DNA from: Legionella birminghamensis
Lineage (GTDB): Bacteria > Pseudomonadota > Gammaproteobacteria > Legionellales > Legionellaceae
DNA: 64,000 nucleotides
Direction of reading: 5' to 3'
Assembly (NCBI RefSeq): GCF_900452515.1
Contig: NZ_UGNW01000001.1
Span: 1,922,001 to 1,986,000 of the forward strand
Position numbers and translations under genes: made by a program. Positions within the stretch are counted from its first letter, which is position 1. Each line of letters starts with the position of its first letter. This document shows positions 27,936-36,414 of the stretch, piece after piece. The notes beneath the pieces were generated by a model. That model was not told where the DNA came from and searched no databases. It saw only the letters and a list, made by a program, of their open reading frames with translations.

Positions 27936-29057
27936 TTATTGTTTGACCACACTGCAATAAAGCGGCAACTCCTCGCTTTTGAGATAATTATTGATTTCAA
28001 TAAAGGTTCGCGCAGCTCTTTTAAGATCAACATCCTGAGTGTTTTTATCCAGGTAAATTTTACCCCGTTTACCCAAATGGCGATGCGAAGCCAAGGCTTT
28101 TCTTACGTCCAGATTATTGATAAACATTTGCCCTCTTTGCTCAACTGATACATTACGAACCGCTTCTTCGATTCGTTCCGCTTTGGCATTCTTTCCAATA
28201 GCAAACCAGCTGCCTGCCCCTTTGCGTAAATTAGAAATGGCCATCGAAATGGCTTTATATTCCGCAGAGTTTAAGCTTTTTAAAACAGATTCCAACCGAT
28301 TTTTACACTCTTGCAAACCTGCGATTGCTTTTGCCTCATTGATCAATTGCTGCTGCTTAACAATAAACTGAGTCATCAGCTTATCCTTATCGCCCCCCAC
28401 TCTCTCTTTCTGAATTGAATGAATAAGACTGCGGCATTCTGATTGCAGCTGCTGGAATTCCTGTTCGAGACTTTCTCCAGTTATTTTCGATATAGATTCC
28501 TGTCGGGTATCTTTATTCATCAACAGCTTTTTTTTCAGACCTTGCACCATGGTAACAGCCTGCGAGAAAATCTTTTTTGCTGGTTCCTTCTTGTTATTCA
28601 TTACAGGTTCGATGTTAGCCTTATATGGAGGGTGGTTATCCTTTAACTGTTTTGTTTTACAATCAATCGCCAGGATCAATTTCCTAATTGACTTTGCCCT
28701 GGACACGCTAAGATGCTGCTCCTGCATAATTCGTTGCAGTATTATTTTTAATTCCAAAAGATCCTGGTAGTACATCTCGGGATGTTTATTTCTCGACATT
28801 TTCTTTAAGAAAATTTTGAGCTCTAATTTATAGTTATCTGCCTTGTTTTTTCTTGTCGTACTAAAAAAGTATCTGAATGCTTTATTAAACTGCTTCTCAT
28901 CCTGTTGGGATAAAGCATCGAGATTCTGCAGCCATTTCTCGACAGGTTTATGGGTGAGACGTTTCTCTCTTAAATCACTGATTGGCTTTATTAATAATTG
29001 GAGTTTCTCGCGGATATTAAAATTGACCAGCACATTGATTTTCTTTAGTCGTTTCAT
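27936..29057 (-). CDS. basic helical protein of unknown function
   Basis: The 373-residue protein is lysine-rich and predicted to be almost all helix, with coiled-coil-like stretches (ESLEQEFQQLQSECRSLIHS; MTQFIVKQQQLINEAKAIAG). No signal peptide, membrane helix or catalytic motif is visible. The base composition is A+T-rich even for this window. It follows no obvious operon: the RCC1 gene begins 120 bp downstream. A small soluble helical protein in this setting could be a secreted effector, but this rests only on context. AAGGG precedes the ATG by about ten bases. Confidence 0.7.
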   Translation of the reverse strand: MKRLKKINVLVNFNIREKLQLLIKPISDLREKRLTHKPVEKWLQNLDALSQQDEKQFNKAFRYFFSTTRKNKADNYKLELKIFLKKMSRNKHPEMYYQDLLELKIILQRIMQEQHLSVSRAKSIRKLILAIDCKTKQLKDNHPPYKANIEPVMNNKKEPAKKIFSQAVTMVQGLKKKLLMNKDTRQESISKITGESLEQEFQQLQSECRSLIHSIQKERVGGDKDKLMTQFIVKQQQLINEAKAIAGLQECKNRLESVLKSLNSAEYKAISMAISNLRKGAGSWFAIGKNAKAERIEEAVRNVSVEQRGQMFINNLDVRKALASHRHLGKRGKIYLDKNTQDVDLKRAARTFIEINNYLKSEELPLYCSVVKQ

Positions 29058-29202
29058 AGTGACAAACCCTTAAAGTTAGTCATGACTACATGGTCGATGA
29101 TGAACCAACATGTATTATTAAAAAATCAACACGGCATTATCACATCTATTAAGTTTTTATAGATTTCTTTAAAAATATCAAGGCTCTGAAATAATGTGAT
29201 AA

Positions 29203-29211
29203 TGTTATAAT
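29203..29211 (+). promoter_or_regulatory. extended -10 promoter of the serine hydrolase gene
   Basis: TGTTATAAT is a perfect TATAAT (29206-29211) with an upstream TG one base before it. There is no good -35 box, as is usual for extended -10 promoters. The start point would be near 29218, 47 bp before the ATG. Confidence 0.5.
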
Positions 29212-29264
29212 GATAGCAGCAAAAAAATATTTGCAATTATTTTTTACTTTTAACAGGGAAATAC

Positions 29265-30350
29265 ATGCTAAAAAAACAGCAGATTATTTTCTTCTTTAGC
29301 TTCTTTCTGGCTTTCACTGTTTTTTCCAGAGGAACAATTGAATCTCAGCTTCAAGCCATTCTCAACAAGGATCTTGATGCTTCAACGCCAGGAGCGGTTT
29401 TGCTGGTTTCGAGCCCGGAAACAGGCTTAATGATTGTCGCAGCGGGTCAATCCAATCAGCAAACTCGGCAAAGTATGCATACCGATAATAATTTTCGTAT
29501 TGGTAGTATCAGCAAAACCTTTCTTGCTGTGGTCGTATTGAAATTAATTGAAGAAAACAAATTAAGTCTCGACAGCAAAATATCTACCCTTCTACCGAAT
29601 ACCGTGGATATTAATCGCATTCCTAATGGTCAACAGCTAACCGTCAGAAATTTATTACAGATGCGCAGCGGAATTCCCAATTATGTAGAATACGAGAGCT
29701 ATTATCGATTAATTGAGAACATGGTCGGCCATCAATGGAAGCCCGAGATGCTAATTGAGCTTGTCTACGACAAAAAACCGAAATTTCCCCCAGACAGCTC
29801 TTACGAATACAGCAATACTAACTATCTATTACTCCAACTGATTGTTGAAAAATTAACTGGACATTCTTATGCCGATGTGATCAAAGAACGAATCCTTATA
29901 CCCTTGGAAATGAAGGGTACCTATGTAGAGCAGAATGATGCCGATACACTGGGTTTATCAACCCGAGGGTATACACTCGCAGAAAAACAGCTTATCGATG
30001 TAACCTACCTTAATGACGGTTTTGGCTTGGGAGATAGCGGCATGATCAGTACTGTAACTGATTTACACCGGTTTGTGGCTGCCCTTTTGCAGGAAAAAAC
30101 GCTGCTGTCATCTGCCTCCTTGAAAGAAATGCTCAGTACCAAGGATGATTATGGCCTTGGCATTTACCGTGAGCAAATTGGCGATGAGTGGGCATGGACG
30201 CACAATGGAGCAACCTCGGGATTTCAGGGCGAGTATTATTACTTTCCAAGAGAGAAACTAATTATTGTTGTGCTGACTAATTTTTTTGATACGGAGATCA
30301 TTGACAAGATCGTGTATGACAGCTTTCAACTATTCAGCCGGCAACGATAA
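29265..30350 (+). CDS. serine hydrolase of the class C beta-lactamase/DD-peptidase family (S12)
   Basis: A 361-residue exported enzyme with a signal peptide (KKQQIIFFFSFFLAFTVFS). The three active-site motifs of the family are present: SISK (S81-K84), YSNTNY with the Tyr-x-Asn triad, and HNGATSG in place of the KTG box. It could be a D-alanyl-D-alanine carboxypeptidase, an esterase or a beta-lactamase. The length and the HNG form are commoner in carboxypeptidases/esterases than in AmpC. CAGGGA lies before the ATG. Repeat element B begins 13 bp after the stop codon. Confidence 0.86.
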   Translation: MLKKQQIIFFFSFFLAFTVFSRGTIESQLQAILNKDLDASTPGAVLLVSSPETGLMIVAAGQSNQQTRQSMHTDNNFRIGSISKTFLAVVVLKLIEENKLSLDSKISTLLPNTVDINRIPNGQQLTVRNLLQMRSGIPNYVEYESYYRLIENMVGHQWKPEMLIELVYDKKPKFPPDSSYEYSNTNYLLLQLIVEKLTGHSYADVIKERILIPLEMKGTYVEQNDADTLGLSTRGYTLAEKQLIDVTYLNDGFGLGDSGMISTVTDLHRFVAALLQEKTLLSSASLKEMLSTKDDYGLGIYREQIGDEWAWTHNGATSGFQGEYYYFPREKLIIVVLTNFFDTEIIDKIVYDSFQLFSRQR

Positions 30351-30363
30351 CCCGGCTGAAAAC

Positions 30364-30790
30364 CCAAGTCTCTACACAAATGTTTTCCCCGTCCGAATCC
30401 CCGCGGCGCCGACCACCGAATCCCCACGGCACCGACCGCCGTATCCCCGTGACACCGACCACCGAAACCCTGCGGCACCGACCACCGAAACCCCGCGGCA
30501 CCGACCGCCGAATCCCCGTGACACCGACCACCGAAACCCCGCGGCACCGACCGCCGAATCCCCGCGGCGCCGACCACCGAGTCCCCACGGCACCGACCGC
30601 CGTATCCCCGTGACACCGACCACCGAAACCCCGCGGCACCGACCGCGGGGCCCATGCCTGTTGGAGTAGCATGGTACTCAAACAAGTTTTCAATGTTGCC
30701 AAAATAAGATTTAACGGGTAGTCATAAACAAGTGGACTTAATTAAATTGGCTTCGTCTGGGCCCCGCGGTCGCAGCCGCGGGGATTCAAT
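30364..30790. repeat. composite inverted-repeat element, copy B, with a tandem array
   Basis: From the left: a conserved outer tail (CTACACAAATGTTTTCCCC), eleven 23-bp tandem units (30393-30645), an arm at 30623-30654 sharing the last unit, a 103-bp A+T-rich core (30655-30757) and the opposite arm (30758-30789). The core is clearly related to that of copy D read on the other strand (both contain CCTGTTGGAGTAGCATGG and CAATGTTGCCAAAA). The element fills the spacer between the convergent hydrolase and lipoprotein genes. Confidence 0.9.
30393..30645. repeat. tandem array of eleven 23-bp units
   Basis: Units follow CCGAATCCCCGCGGCRCCGACC plus one base, without any spacer. Units 1 and 8 are identical, as are 3 and 10, while 2/9 and 4/11 differ at one or two bases, so a block of seven units was probably duplicated. 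Because 23 is not a multiple of three, all frames give Arg/Pro-rich open frames that are not genes. The unit equals the outer 23 bases of the element arm. Confidence 0.93.
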
Positions 30791-30850
30791 AGCTTTTAAT
30801 TCTCATGCACTTGTGGATTCGATAGCAAAAACACCGGGCTAACTTGTTTA

Positions 30851-31150
30851 TCAATACATTTCATACACAGTGGGAGTCACTTCAACGGGTTGCTCATTAA
30901 TAACAGTCACTTCTTCATAATTAGTGGTTTGCACAGGGGTGCAGCAAGTATTGGTGACTACCGGGCGTCGAACGACAACTGGTCGAACGACTTGTTTACA
31001 GCAACTGGTACGTACAACAGGAGCTGGTTTAACGACTACAGCGTTACAACAGGAAGAGGGTGTGTAGACGGTATTTACATAATCTGAGCTGGGAATATAG
31101 CCGCAGGCGGTTAAACTGAAGGCGACAGGCAATAGTAATATTCCTTTCAT
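30851..31150 (-). CDS. small Cys-Cys-rich lipoprotein
   Basis: A 99-residue protein with a short signal peptide ending in the lipobox LTAC, so it should be lipid-anchored in the envelope. The mature part has four Cys-Cys pairs (SCC, SCC and CC within RTSCCKQ and NTCCTP, plus PSSCCNA) among Val/Pro/Thr-rich segments, giving a low-complexity, probably extended protein. An in-frame ATG at 31162 is possible, but 31150 has GGAG six bases upstream and starts the signal sequence directly. No function is known to me. The Cys pairs suggest disulfides or metal binding. Confidence 0.72.
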   Translation of the reverse strand: MKGILLLPVAFSLTACGYIPSSDYVNTVYTPSSCCNAVVVKPAPVVRTSCCKQVVRPVVVRRPVVTNTCCTPVQTTNYEEVTVINEQPVEVTPTVYEMY

Positions 31151-31310
31151 GTTGGACTCCATTGTTTTTTTCCGTTTGCTAGCTTAAGTGTATATGAGAG
31201 GTTACGATAATTCAATATTTGAACAGTTAGAGCAATTTCAGATACTAGCACTGCATTCTGATAACCACCATTGCGCACATACCAGATCTATGCGCGGATG
31301 GAGAGCCGAT

Positions 31311-31342
31311 CTGGATTGCTTCGCCAAGGCTCGCAATGACGG
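31311..31342. repeat. possible dispersed-repeat fragment in a 250-bp spacer
   Basis: The string GGATTGCTTCGCCAAGGCTC followed by GCAATGACGG resembles an intergenic repeat often seen in intracellular bacteria. Only one copy occurs in this window, so it is called from memory and not from recurrence here. Confidence 0.25.
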
Positions 31343-31398
31343 ACGCTTGTTTCGCGAAAAAGTGAAGCCAAGCAACCCAGAACAATGTTGGGTATTAA

Positions 31399-34300
31399 TT
31401 AAGCGCAGCTTGCCACAGCGAATTTCTTCATACTCTCTTCGATGTCGTCTACCAATCCCATCCTGGCTGTCTTGGTAAAAAACCCACTTGCATGGCCTTC
31501 TTTGAGCTTTGTGTATGCCAGCTTGGCAACCAGCGCTAAACCAGCAGAACATAAACTAATAAGAATATTCCCAACTATAGGCAGCCAGGTTTTACGTTGC
31601 TTACTCATCACGTCATCCTGGCTGTGCAGGTGGACACGAAAATCAGTATCAAAATCCTGGAATTTTTCCTCACTTACGGTGCCGTTTTCGGAGAGCGAAA
31701 CCTCATTTTCCATTAAAAACGCATCTACCCGCCGAGACAGTTGTTCAGATAATTGAACAGCCGTAGTACCTTCTTTCTCATGTTCGACTTTAAGTGTTTC
31801 ACCGTAAACTTTCATCGCTTGAATTGACTTATACAGAGAATACATCCTTTCTGCCGTTTCAACATTCTTGACCTGAATTTTTTTAAGCAGTTCTTCGCGT
31901 TGCTGTTCAGAAAAATGCTTTTCTTCATAATGAAAAGGCGCTTCATAAGTAGAGGGTACTTGTTTGTTATAGTTCTTAATTGCAAGTGTCAAACGATTTA
32001 ATAAGGGTTGTAAATAAACACCGCGATATTCTTTTCCTTCATTCTCGACTAAATCGAGAATCTCGTTGGTCTGACCTGTTGCTTTAAACTTTGCCAATTT
32101 AAGTTCCAGGGATTCAATAAACCCGCGGCGGTGATCTTTATCGGCGCTACTGAAAAAGTCCTTGTGATGATGCCTGACGGCTCGCTTCTGAAAGTATATT
32201 TCTAAATCATTCGAAAAGCTTATAAGAATTTGGTTGCGACGTTTTATTCTATCCTGAATATTTTCTGAAACTGCAGCCTTCTCTGAGTAGATTGCTGCAA
32301 ACTCTTGCTGATACTCCAGACATGCAGCGAGTCTCTCATGAATTCCTGCAGTTTCAGGCTCAAATTGCTTCAAAAGCGATTGTAAGCATTGAATGCCTTC
32401 CACAGAGAACTCATCGATTTGAGTATAGGCACGATCTAAACTATTTTGTTTAATGACAAAATTCTGAACTCCTTCATCATCGGCGTTAAAACTTAAGTTT
32501 TTTAATTCGCCCATCGCACGTGGAGTAAATCTCATTCTCATAGAATCGATTACATGATTTGCTCTTTGTTCCAGTTTTCTGGCGGTTTTCTCAAATTCTG
32601 CAGTGGCCGATGCCAGGGATTGAACCGATTCTTCTGCTACTGCCGGGTTTAGTTTTGCAATAAATTCAATTGTTTTCCTGCAATCATTTAACTGATTGCG
32701 AAGCCTGCAAAACTGCTCCAAATGCCCATTGAATGCATCGAGATGAAGATTAGCGCTGAGGCATTGATTCATCTCTTCTAATTGGGTTGAGATTAAATCC
32801 TGAGTAGCGCCCTGTCTCTTTAACTCGTGCTTTAAATAAGTATCCATTTGCTGGTCAGCTGCTTCCTTCAGGCTTAAAATGGATTTCAGATTGGCATGAT
32901 ATGGCGAATGTATTTCAATTTTGGTTTTAAAGCCATTCATTTTCTCAATTAGGAAAGCAGATTGCTTATAATATTCTTTAACGCCTTCTTCTTGGAAACC
33001 TTCAACAGCATCTAGCTCATTCACCTTATCCGGTAGGTTTTTTGCACTATCAAAGAAGCTTATGACAGCTTGTAACCTGTTTTGTTCTATTTGCAAGTCA
33101 TCTAACTGTTGTTGGTGTTCGACCAAACTGGCCTTTTGTTTCCCGTATTGTTCCTCATGGAAAGTACGATTATCTTCAATTTCCGTAATCTGGCATAAGA
33201 TATCCTCCGCTTCACTTAGCAACGCGTCAATACCACCCTGTTTCTCCATTACAGCGGCATATTCTTTCCTTTTTTTGTCAATAAGGGCGTACAACTCTGC
33301 TTTTTTGTCTATCTGATAATCGCTAGAGATAAATGCAATACGAATAATATCAAAACTTGCATCGCCAATTGCCGTCAGAAAATAATCAAGACCGGATTTT
33401 GATTTACCTTGTAAAACCTCTAGTTTGTTAATTGCTTTAAGCGGGAAACTGTCCTTTTCACTTTCATTTAGACACTTTTCTACAGCATCCAAAAGAGGGA
33501 TCCTAAGCTCAATAGCATGCTCTGTCTGAACTTTTTCGGTGGCAAGAATGGTTTTCCATTCAGCAAATACCTGGATGAGCTGATTCAGATCCTGGTGTTG
33601 TATCTTTACCGGATGTTTTGGGGGTTGGGTACTGTTTGCGATGATTTTTGGCAAATACTCAATAAATTGACTCCGCAGTTTAAAAAATTGCTCTGATAAC
33701 TTTTCTGCACCCTCATCTATTTCTTGTATGAGGTGCTCAGTCTCTGCCTTGGCAGTAGATACTTCTTCAATTTTTTTAAAATTATCTTCGAGTAATTTAT
33801 AGAGATCATCAACATTCGCTTGTGCGAGGCGATCATCGGCCAGCTTTTTAAGTTTGGCTTTTTCCAGAAGCTCTGACAATTGAGGTTTTCTTTGTATTAA
33901 GGCTTTCTGAACCTCGCCAAGCTTGTTACCTAATGCTCGAGCATTTTCGCGCACAGCAGAGTAAACAATATTCTCATCCAAAGTTTCTTTAACTTCTTCC
34001 AGTAAGCGATGTAACTCCTGAACTTTTTCCTGATGCTCGTCAACCCGTAAAAGTTCTTCTTCATAAATAGCAACAACTTCCGCCGAACTTTTCGAAGGCT
34101 CAATTTGTGGAATTTTATAAGATTGAAGCGTATTGATAGCATCATTAATGAGCTGGAACTGCTGATTTGCATTATTAATCGTCTCGCGTTGATGCACTTT
34201 CTGTGCATGCGCTTGCTCATAACTTTTGATTGCGTTAGACAGCAGGAACCTGATATTGTTGAGAACCCTTAGGTAAATTGTACTCGCATAAACAGGCTCA

Positions 34301-35130
34301 TTGATTCCTGTAATTTTATAATTAAATTTTCCGACATCTTTTCGGACTGGCTCGCTAATCAGAGTAGATCCAATGCCTAAGATAGTAAATTGAAATGCCT
34401 TTGGATTGAGAAAGGGAACCAGATCATCCATCAAATTGGGTAGACCGTTAAGTAAATCCTGAAAAACTACGAATAAATCATAGACCACAGGATCATAAAT
34501 TCTAAGCTGATAAGTATTTTTGACTTCGATTTTTTCTTTTAAATGCCATAGAAAATTACCATTTGTAATCAAGGCTTCCGCATCAAATTGGCCTTCAACC
34601 AAATAGGCCCTGAAATCAAAATTATCAATTGCCGCATCAATTTTAACCAGTGAATCATTCAGGCTAAACTCGGGTATTTTTTCCCAACCGGGAACCAAAT
34701 CCCCAGCAGAATTCTTGATTTTTTCCTTCAGGAATATTTTTATATTATCAATATTCTTGTCATTAAATTTTTGCGATGTTAGCCACGAGGCCAGATTTTC
34801 ACTGATCCCGTGTACCAAAAGTTGATCTGGATCAGAAATAAGATACTCAGTATTTTCTAATAATTTCTCGCATTGATTTTTAAAAGAGTAGAGTTTGAAC
34901 CCCCCTGGATCTACACCATTGTCGAAAGCAGGCAATACAGTTTCTGTCATCCAGTCAAAAGCCTGGTTAATAAGCTTCACCTGCGCTTCTGAAAACTCTT
35001 TTTTCAAAGACGAATCCACCAGGCTTATCTCATCGTTCCTATTCTTAGTCAATATCGCCTGCCGACGTTCCCTGAACTCGGCAATAAGACGGCCTAATGG
35101 ACTTTCTGCTATTGTGGTAAATCCGCTCAT
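31399..35130 (-). CDS. 1243-residue coiled-coil protein with a C-terminal membrane segment
   Basis: No signal peptide. The N-terminal 330 residues are mixed helix and strand. Residues of about 330-1150 are long heptad-rich coiled coils (for example YSAVRENARALGNKLGEVQK; QQQLDDLQIEQNRLQAVIS). A hydrophobic stretch of about 22 residues (ILISLCSAGLALVAKLAY) lies near residue 1190 and is followed by a short Lys/Glu-containing tail. This layout, large and soluble with one near-terminal membrane anchor, is common in Legionella Dot/Icm effectors that act on host membranes (SdhA- or LegC-like), but I see no clear homology to a named one. Repeat element C lies just upstream. Confidence 0.8.
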   Translation of the reverse strand: MSGFTTIAESPLGRLIAEFRERRQAILTKNRNDEISLVDSSLKKEFSEAQVKLINQAFDWMTETVLPAFDNGVDPGGFKLYSFKNQCEKLLENTEYLISDPDQLLVHGISENLASWLTSQKFNDKNIDNIKIFLKEKIKNSAGDLVPGWEKIPEFSLNDSLVKIDAAIDNFDFRAYLVEGQFDAEALITNGNFLWHLKEKIEVKNTYQLRIYDPVVYDLFVVFQDLLNGLPNLMDDLVPFLNPKAFQFTILGIGSTLISEPVRKDVGKFNYKITGINEPVYASTIYLRVLNNIRFLLSNAIKSYEQAHAQKVHQRETINNANQQFQLINDAINTLQSYKIPQIEPSKSSAEVVAIYEEELLRVDEHQEKVQELHRLLEEVKETLDENIVYSAVRENARALGNKLGEVQKALIQRKPQLSELLEKAKLKKLADDRLAQANVDDLYKLLEDNFKKIEEVSTAKAETEHLIQEIDEGAEKLSEQFFKLRSQFIEYLPKIIANSTQPPKHPVKIQHQDLNQLIQVFAEWKTILATEKVQTEHAIELRIPLLDAVEKCLNESEKDSFPLKAINKLEVLQGKSKSGLDYFLTAIGDASFDIIRIAFISSDYQIDKKAELYALIDKKRKEYAAVMEKQGGIDALLSEAEDILCQITEIEDNRTFHEEQYGKQKASLVEHQQQLDDLQIEQNRLQAVISFFDSAKNLPDKVNELDAVEGFQEEGVKEYYKQSAFLIEKMNGFKTKIEIHSPYHANLKSILSLKEAADQQMDTYLKHELKRQGATQDLISTQLEEMNQCLSANLHLDAFNGHLEQFCRLRNQLNDCRKTIEFIAKLNPAVAEESVQSLASATAEFEKTARKLEQRANHVIDSMRMRFTPRAMGELKNLSFNADDEGVQNFVIKQNSLDRAYTQIDEFSVEGIQCLQSLLKQFEPETAGIHERLAACLEYQQEFAAIYSEKAAVSENIQDRIKRRNQILISFSNDLEIYFQKRAVRHHHKDFFSSADKDHRRGFIESLELKLAKFKATGQTNEILDLVENEGKEYRGVYLQPLLNRLTLAIKNYNKQVPSTYEAPFHYEEKHFSEQQREELLKKIQVKNVETAERMYSLYKSIQAMKVYGETLKVEHEKEGTTAVQLSEQLSRRVDAFLMENEVSLSENGTVSEEKFQDFDTDFRVHLHSQDDVMSKQRKTWLPIVGNILISLCSAGLALVAKLAYTKLKEGHASGFFTKTARMGLVDDIEESMKKFAVASCA

Positions 35131-35230
35131 GATATCTACTTCTTGGATAAAGTGGATTAATCATATAACAGAAAGATTAAGTAAGTATTAAATTGAAGTT
35201 TAAATACACTCTGAAAGGTTTATAAGAGTA

Positions 35231-35550
35231 CCCATGGATACCTTAGGATTCCCCGCGGCATAGACCTACGAATCCCCGCGGCAAACGACCGCGGGGTCCA
35301 CGTGATGCCTATTCAGGGTATCAGTCAGTCTAACCCAAATTGTATTAACACCGTCCGGCCTGAGGAGGAGCAAAGCTCCGTCTCGAAGGCTTGGCACCTA
35401 GCGAAGCCTTCGAGACACCGCTAAAGCGGCATCTCAGGCCGAACGGATTGAGATAAGCTGAGGATCACTCAGACATGGGCCCCGCGGTCGCAGCCGCGGG
35501 GATTCGACTGCATTTGTGTTGATAGCTATGGTCTAAGCCGCGGAAATTCT
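35231..35550. repeat. composite inverted-repeat element, copy C, with a nested element
   Basis: Arms at 35269-35300 and 35476-35507 enclose a 175-bp core, longer than in other copies because a second palindromic element (35351-35448) sits inside it. One extra partial arm lies to the left (35245-35268). Outer tails are CCATGGATACC on the left and CATTTGTGTTGATAGCTATG on the right, the inverse of each other in part. It lies between the coiled-coil gene start and the 3' end of the nuclease gene. Confidence 0.87.
35351..35448. repeat. second palindromic element nested in copy C
   Basis: The ends CCGTCCGGCCTGAG and CTCAGGCCGAACGG pair with each other. Inside are GTCTCGAAGGCTT (35380-35392) with its perfect complement (35404-35416), plus small stems GGAGCAAAGCTCC and CCGCTAAAGCGG. 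A shorter solo relative is at 55383-55431. Confidence 0.8.
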
Positions 35551-35573
35551 GGGGGTGGTTGAACAGTAATCAT

Positions 35574-36407
35574 TTAACCATGGCCAAATATATCATTAAG
35601 CACAACCGCAAGGCGGCAGCCTGCGAGAGCGATTCGTTTTTCCGCAGCAGCTCTAACCTGTTTTTGATAGGCTTCAGTAGGCTTTTCGCCGTAATGAATC
35701 TGATAGGCTAAATTGACAGCCATGTCATAGGATTCTTCAGCCCAGACTTCGGGATTTAAAATTTGGGAAGCACTATCACAGGGCCATTTTTTTTCGACAT
35801 ATTTTGCTTTTCGCTTAAGCTGTGCAGCCTTGGAGTAGCGTATTTTTAACAGGCCGCCGCCATTATCCCAGTAGGAATGCAGATTTTTAGCGATTGTATT
35901 TTGCCCCAGAACCAGAAAGTTTCCCCCGGCATCCCCTTCTGGAAAACGTCGGCTAAACTCGCTGACTGCATGCATGGGCTGATGAATATCGCCTGTAACA
36001 TGCAATAAAATTCGTAAACTAAATCCTTTATCATAGGGATAAGATTGACTATTTTTAAGAACGGCAATGGCTTTATTCAAGGCAGTTACAGCATTGACCT
36101 TATCGGGCGGAGATAGCGGAGTGCCGTCACGAGTAAAAGGATTATCGATATAATGATAATGCTCTAGCCATAAATTCTCGCGAAATCGCAGCGTGTCCAT
36201 CCAGGGAGCTGCATCGACAAAGGACATCGGTTTATACACTCTATCCAGTTGGTGATTATAATGATTAACAGCCTTACGTGCCTCATCAGTTAGTTGATCA
36301 TAGGCAATCTGCGCTATCAGGCGATGTCCTGCAGCATTCCAGCTGCAGGCTTCCCCCATGAACAACAGAAGACATAAACAGACAAGTGTCCTTACCTGAT
36401 TTAGCAT
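35574..36407 (-). CDS. secreted S1/P1-type zinc nuclease
   Basis: A 277-residue enzyme that should cleave single-stranded nucleic acids or 3'-nucleotides after export. Seen: a signal peptide ending at ACSWNAAGH, where the mature Trp is the zinc ligand typical of the family, then WMDTLRF, HYIDNPF, the HVTGDIHQPMH zinc site, DAGGNF and NLHSYWD. All key ligands seem present. It begins seven bases after the tolB stop on the same strand, so it is probably the last gene of the tol transcript, in the position where pal is usual in other gammaproteobacteria. Confidence 0.9.
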   Translation of the reverse strand: MLNQVRTLVCLCLLLFMGEACSWNAAGHRLIAQIAYDQLTDEARKAVNHYNHQLDRVYKPMSFVDAAPWMDTLRFRENLWLEHYHYIDNPFTRDGTPLSPPDKVNAVTALNKAIAVLKNSQSYPYDKGFSLRILLHVTGDIHQPMHAVSEFSRRFPEGDAGGNFLVLGQNTIAKNLHSYWDNGGGLLKIRYSKAAQLKRKAKYVEKKWPCDSASQILNPEVWAEESYDMAVNLAYQIHYGEKPTEAYQKQVRAAAEKRIALAGCRLAVVLNDIFGHG

Positions 36408-36414
36408 TTGTCAT

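Noticed and set aside
30393-30645. CRISPR array
   Set aside because: The units are contiguous with no unique spacers, and no cas gene is present in the window.
30286-30702. Open frames of 77-127 residues on both strands over the 23-bp array
   Set aside because: They are Arg/Pro-rich translations of a repeat whose unit is not a multiple of three, open in several frames at once, with no ribosome-binding site.
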